Assembly: GCA_946122785.1 (NCBI GenBank) | Contig: CAMGYJ010000007.1 | Coordinates: 43,487,587-43,551,586, forward strand | Origin: Linum tenue | Lineage: Eukaryota; Streptophyta; Magnoliopsida; Malpighiales; Linaceae | Direction of reading: 5' to 3' | Length of the DNA stretch: 64,000 nt | Part shown: piece by piece, positions 59,886-64,000 of the stretch | Layout: every line of letters starts with the position of its first letter | How positions within the stretch are numbered: the first letter of the stretch is position 1 | Translations under genes and position numbers: made by a program | The notes under the pieces: model-generated | Told to the model about the DNA's origin: nothing | Seen by the model: the letters and a program-made list of their open reading frames with translations, nothing else | Database searches by the model: none

Positions 59886-60282
59886 ACTACTTGTCTCGTT
59901 GGGTCATATGACCTAAATCTAGTTAATCTTCTTAACCTGGTTTTGTTGTGGCTAGCTCTTTTTGCAGTTGAACTGTTTGACGTGAGAAGTGCAAAAAGGA
60001 TTTTATGATTCGGAAGTAACTTTTCTTTTCAATGGATTAATTGAAGAACTTGGTTCTTTTAACTTTTAAGCATCTCTGATATATACAAATCTAGGGCCTC
60101 AGAAACTCCAGATCATAAGATTCTAGCTATGCCTTTTCCCAAAGTGCAAGGAGGTGATGCTTAGCTAGCTGCTAGCTTTTCTCCTGTATAGTTGGCCCTC
60201 CAATTAGTATTCCTCTATATCCGGAAAGGCAAAAACCTTTTTTCGCTCTCCCGACAAATAAATTATTCTCAGGGTTTTCTAA
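59886..60282. other. Spacer
   Basis: AT-rich, nothing recognised. Confidence 0.3.
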
Positions 60283-61291
60283 CACTCTGTTTGGATAGAG
60301 GCGTAAACGTGGGGGAGTTAATTTCAGGGGTAAATGCCATTCCCGATAAATTTGCACCTGTTTGGAAAACTTTGTAACAGTAGGGGGGCGGATGATTGGA
60401 GGGGCAATTCTACTGTTTCCCTCCAAATTGGGGCGGAAGTGGAGAGAGAAAAGCCTGAACGAATTACAAAAAAAAAAAAAAAAACTGAACGATTTTTTTT
60501 TCCATGAATGTTTTATTCTATCTCTTTCCTCCGTCAAATCTGCCGCCGGTGATTTCGTCTCCGATGAGAAAGAAACCCACACTGCCGCCGGTAACACCTA
60601 AAATACAGAATCCATAAGCCAGAATCAAGAAAAGCAGTCAATTGATACCAAAAATCAGAGAATTAACCCAAACAACAACATGCATGCCCAAAACTTACAT
60701 GGATCTAGGATTCAGATCCTCTATCTCCTCTCGCAGGCGGCTTCCGATCTCCCGCCCTACTCATCGTCACTATTCTGATCTCGCCCTAAGAAAGATCGAC
60801 GGAGTTGTGGGAAGATCGATCGCGGCGGTCGGAGTGCTTGAGAGATGGGATTGATGAGATAGAGAGAGGAAGAAAGAGTGTCGGAGAAAACAGAGAAGGA
60901 AGATGGAAAGGCTGGAGAGATGAAGAAGATGGGGAGGAAATTAATGAGAGAGAGAAGGAAATTAATGGATTTGGTCTTCTGGTTAATTTTTTCAAGAAGG
61001 AAATTAGTGAGAGAGAAAAGGAAGAATGAATTGGGAGGAAAGGTTAACGCGGAGAAAGGGTAGAGATAAACGATGGGAAAATAAACAAATAATTACTCTT
61101 TTATTTTTGTATTATTTGACTAATAAAATATTATTAATTAAACATACCTTCCTATTTGCACCCTCCTACTTTTTCTCCCAAACAATCATTTGCACCCCAA
61201 TTTACACCTTCTTCAAATTTGCTCCCTCCTACAATTTGCACCTCAATTTGTACCCCCTCAAATTTGCGCCCCCTTGTTGCCAAACAGAGTG
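60283..61291. mobile_element. Harbinger-like non-autonomous element
   Basis: 1009 bp with inverted ends CACTCTGTTTGG and flanking TAA on both sides (60280-60282, 61292-61294), the 3-bp target size of PIF/Harbinger elements. The interior contains a purine-rich stretch (60840-61070) resembling a plant 5' leader on the minus strand and no transposase. Open frames of 60-141 codons show no domain. Confidence 0.7.
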
Positions 61292-61570
61292 TAAAAGAGA
61301 AAAACTGTGCTTTGAACTTTGAAGGTTAAAATAAATAGAGTTGATGGGACAAGACTCATGAGGGATAGTTCGAGAAAAACATTTATCCACAAGTGTGTAA
61401 ACTGTAACCTAAAACTAATTTTGTATTTGAAAAAACTCAAAAGAGTAATACTACACATGTAACATCCTAGTTCGATGGGTACTAATTTGTCTAAACATAT
61501 CCTTCCTAATAAATGAACAAAAAAATTTAAAGGGTAGTGGGCATACGTTAAAAACTTCTGAATTAAAGGG
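61292..61570. other. Spacer
   Basis: No feature recognised; the TAA at its left edge is the Harbinger duplication. Confidence 0.3.
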
Positions 61571-61585
61571 GAAATTCGATATACT

Positions 61586-61836
61586 TTTTATTTGATAACC
61601 CAGAGAATCTCAGCCCCATGTGTCGTTTGAGCGACAACGGGGCCTAATAAACTACTGGGGGTATCTGCATACTAATGCGGGCTTTCTGCTACCAACATCG
61701 GAGAGGCTTCACCTCCGATAACAAGGGTACCGCCGGGAACGCTCAAGTGGCGCCACTGGGAATCAAACTCAGGACCTCTCACATCCAGAGCTCAATTGGT
61801 CCAGTGATTTCACCACTAGGCTATGTTACCTTTGGC
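61586..61836 (-). mobile_element. tRNA-derived SINE
   Basis: About 250 bp on the minus strand. A tRNA-like head has an A box TAGCCTAGTGG and a B box AGTTTGATTCC at tRNA-like distance, then a body rich in GGTACC/CCGGCGG-type text, ending in a short A-rich tail (ATCAAATAAAAA). A perfect 15-bp duplication GAAATTCGATATACT flanks it (61571-61585, 61837-61851), as left by LINE-mediated insertion. Pol III transcription from the internal promoter is the family norm. Confidence 0.9.
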
Positions 61837-61851
61837 GAAATTCGATATACT

Positions 61852-64000
61852 CAAATACAATAACTTAATGTCTTCGCACTATAGGTCATTTGGAGCTACG
61901 TCTTTTTTTTAAATATAAATTGGTTCAATTAGATTGGAAATGGGCCAGACCCAAAAGAAAAGATCAACACATACAATAATCAAGGAAAGAAAAAACTCCA
62001 AGCCCAAAGCCCCAAACTTAATTGGATATCCAATAGGACCCAAACCAAGGAGCCCAAAACATGAGATCTCTACTCAAACCCTAGCAACATATGCCTCTCA
62101 AGGATTACCACCACCGCTAGAGCCTCTGTCGCATCGTTTCCACCGCCAGAACAAAGGTCGACGGAATCAAGAAATAGAGCTGAAACCACCATTCCGGGCG
62201 GAGGAAAGGGGAGAAAAACTATAGCCTCCTCCAAACCAACCCTCGCCGGACCAAAATTCCTCTGAACCTCGGTGACCATGACTCGTCCCGAATACCACAA
62301 TGAAAATATCAATCAAGGGCCAAGTATAAACCTTAATTGGGTGCAATATAGGGCAAATATGTTTTAAATGGAAAACACAACACAACATCCCTGAAAATAC
62401 ATCAATACTTGCATTCAAACACAACCATACAAATCACTCAATTCATACAAAATTTCACATGTTTCTAGCTAGGGTTCACAAACACCCAAGTGAAATAAAG
62501 GACTGCTACATGTTAGGTAGAAGGAATACACAAAGGAGAGAAGAGAAAACCATATTGGAGATGAATGCTTTTTTCCTTTTGTGTGGAGATCAATCTTGAA
62601 AGTGAAAATTCCCAAAACCTTGAGCTTGAATGAAACCTAGCCTCCTTCCTCTTCCTTGTTCGTCACTTTCTCTCTCTAGAAGTCTTGAAGAAGAAGAAGA
62701 AGTTATTTCACTAGGATCTCCTCCCTTTCTTCCTTCAGCTCAAATCTCTTTATATACACAGATCGAAGGCATTTCCAGTTCATTGCTGTGAACATTGGCT
62801 GGGGACTGTGATCTTGAGCTTAAATGCACCGTTTTACTTATGCACTTCACGGTCCAGGAAGGATGTACGGTCCAACGACCATGATCTAGTCAAGGTCCAA
62901 TGAGGTGCGCAAAACCCTCTGGAACCATGTCACTTCACGGTCGGGGAGGCTTCTTACGGTCTGGCAGGTCATGAACGACTGGCTTCCATGGTGAACTACG
63001 GTTGTCCTTCCCTTTTGACCCGTTTTCGCTCTTTTTTTGTCCAACTTTCTTTCCCATGGTTGATTTACCTGCTAGGATCTGAACAATAGCAAAACAAAGC
63101 ACAACCTAGCGTAAAACCAAACCCATTGGGTGAAATCGCCTCAACATCTAAGAAAAAAGGGGGTAAAATGTGTGCATTTTGACCTGAATCACTCCCCCAC
63201 ACTTAGACATTTGCTTGCCTCCAAGCAAACCAATTCCAAACAAGGTAATATATCAACCTAACAAAATAACTTGGGGACAAGGGCTCAAACTGGGTGAATC
63301 TCAATGGCTATTAAACCTCAACACAGGAATCGTTACAAGCAATACCGGCATCCACCACAGACGCCATTCGAATGCATTAAGAACGTTCAAATGAAAATTT
63401 CCTACCTTGTTCGCAAATCAAAAGAAGTCTCGACTAGACTGCTCACCAACCACAACTAACCATGCATAGAACTCAAGTCCAAGGAACAAACAAATGGGCA
63501 ACATAGGTCCTCACCGGGATAAGATATGAATATACAAAAATGAGAATGAATCACTCACTCTCGACCAGTGGGGTCAGGACCTTTTGGTGAAAAAGATGTG
63601 CACAATCGTCAACATGCAACCCTATATCGTCTCTCCACCACGACGACAACCTCTAAATGCTAGAGTTCACAGGATGGTTGTCGTCACTAGCTTATCCGGA
63701 GGTCTTAGACACAGGTTCAAATGACTGGCAATTGTCTTGGACATGGGGAAAATGCCTTTTGGGTGGTGGCAAGCAAAGCATGAGGTTCTACATCTTCAAC
63801 CTATGACACAATGTTCTATGGTTTCGACTAGAACCTTCCTAATGCAACCTTGGGGGGGGGGGGGGGTTGGATTTTTATCAATGGACGCAGCAAAAGAAGC
63901 AATCCAAGGATTGGATTGATTAAAACGAATCTCGAACCAAAAACAGATGTTCTTGGGTGTTTGGGATAAAACGGAACCAAAAGTGCAATTCCACACCTAG
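61852..64000 (-). mobile_element. Ty3-type LTR retroelement debris
   Basis: Minus-strand text AAATGTCTAAGTGTGGGGGA at about 63212-63193 is a phrase often found just before the 3' LTR in plant Ty3-type elements. The following region down to about 62600, with a TATATAAAGAG box near 62758-62748, behaves like an LTR and matches 59460-59690. From 63200 to the window end lies non-coding internal sequence, including a run of 14 or more G's near 63851. No gag or pol is visible, so the element is either non-coding here or continues outside the window. Confidence 0.55.

Overview
The window is nuclear DNA of a flowering plant, most likely a eudicot. Genes are intron-rich with GT..AG junctions, intergenic DNA is AT-rich, and the repeats are typical of plants: Ty1/copia and Ty3-type LTR elements, TRIMs, a tRNA-derived SINE, LINEs, Mutator-like elements (MULEs), Harbinger MITEs and hAT MITEs. 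I cannot name the species. All exon joins below were made by hand from splice signals and reading phase, not from transcripts.

Host genes. Three look intact: a class I (vacuolar type) Na+,K+/H+ antiporter NHX (14 coding exons, 539 aa, minus, 31085-26722), a NET3-type actin-binding NETWORKED protein (2 exons, 382 aa, minus, 14860-13285) and a single-exon CC-type glutaredoxin (plus, 57950-58261). A tandem pair of RPA1-like OB-fold genes lies at 3717-8372 on the minus strand. The downstream copy reads through (8 exons, 430 aa). The upstream copy keeps the same exon plan, with five exon lengths identical, but has one in-frame TAA.

Region by region. 1-2.8 kb holds a hAT-type MITE and a Harbinger-type MITE. 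2.8-12.7 kb is bracketed by inverted repeats of about 430 bp; between them lie the RPA-like pair, a possible small gene tail and a MAP-kinase fragment. 12.7-15.6 kb is the NET3 gene. 15778-21748 is a MULE with a decayed mudrA-like transposase and a plant-mobile-domain (PMD) gene, itself broken by a 1.3 kb foldback element with a perfect 9-bp target duplication and by a second, hAT-like insertion. 22-26.5 kb has LINE and MITE remnants, including a very small LTR element inside a hAT MITE. 26.7-31.9 kb is NHX. 32099-33883 is a Pack-MULE (10-bp target duplication) holding part of a Ser/Thr/Lys-rich secreted-type gene. 34-41 kb is repeat debris with a 1 kb foldback. 41.4-54.4 kb is one old LINE opened by successive insertions: a MULE, a copia element that contains a younger non-autonomous LTR element, and a hAT-like MITE. 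54.4-64 kb carries a TRIM, the glutaredoxin, a 1 kb Harbinger-like element, a SINE and Ty3-type LTR debris.

The host genes show no operon-like or pathway relation to one another; what organises the window is nested transposition and gene-fragment capture. The most unusual structures are the 4.3 kb non-autonomous LTR element (identical 362-bp LTRs) whose interior repeats at least four tRNA-like A-box/B-box modules, and the inverted-repeat-bounded 9.9 kb block carrying the RPA-like pair.
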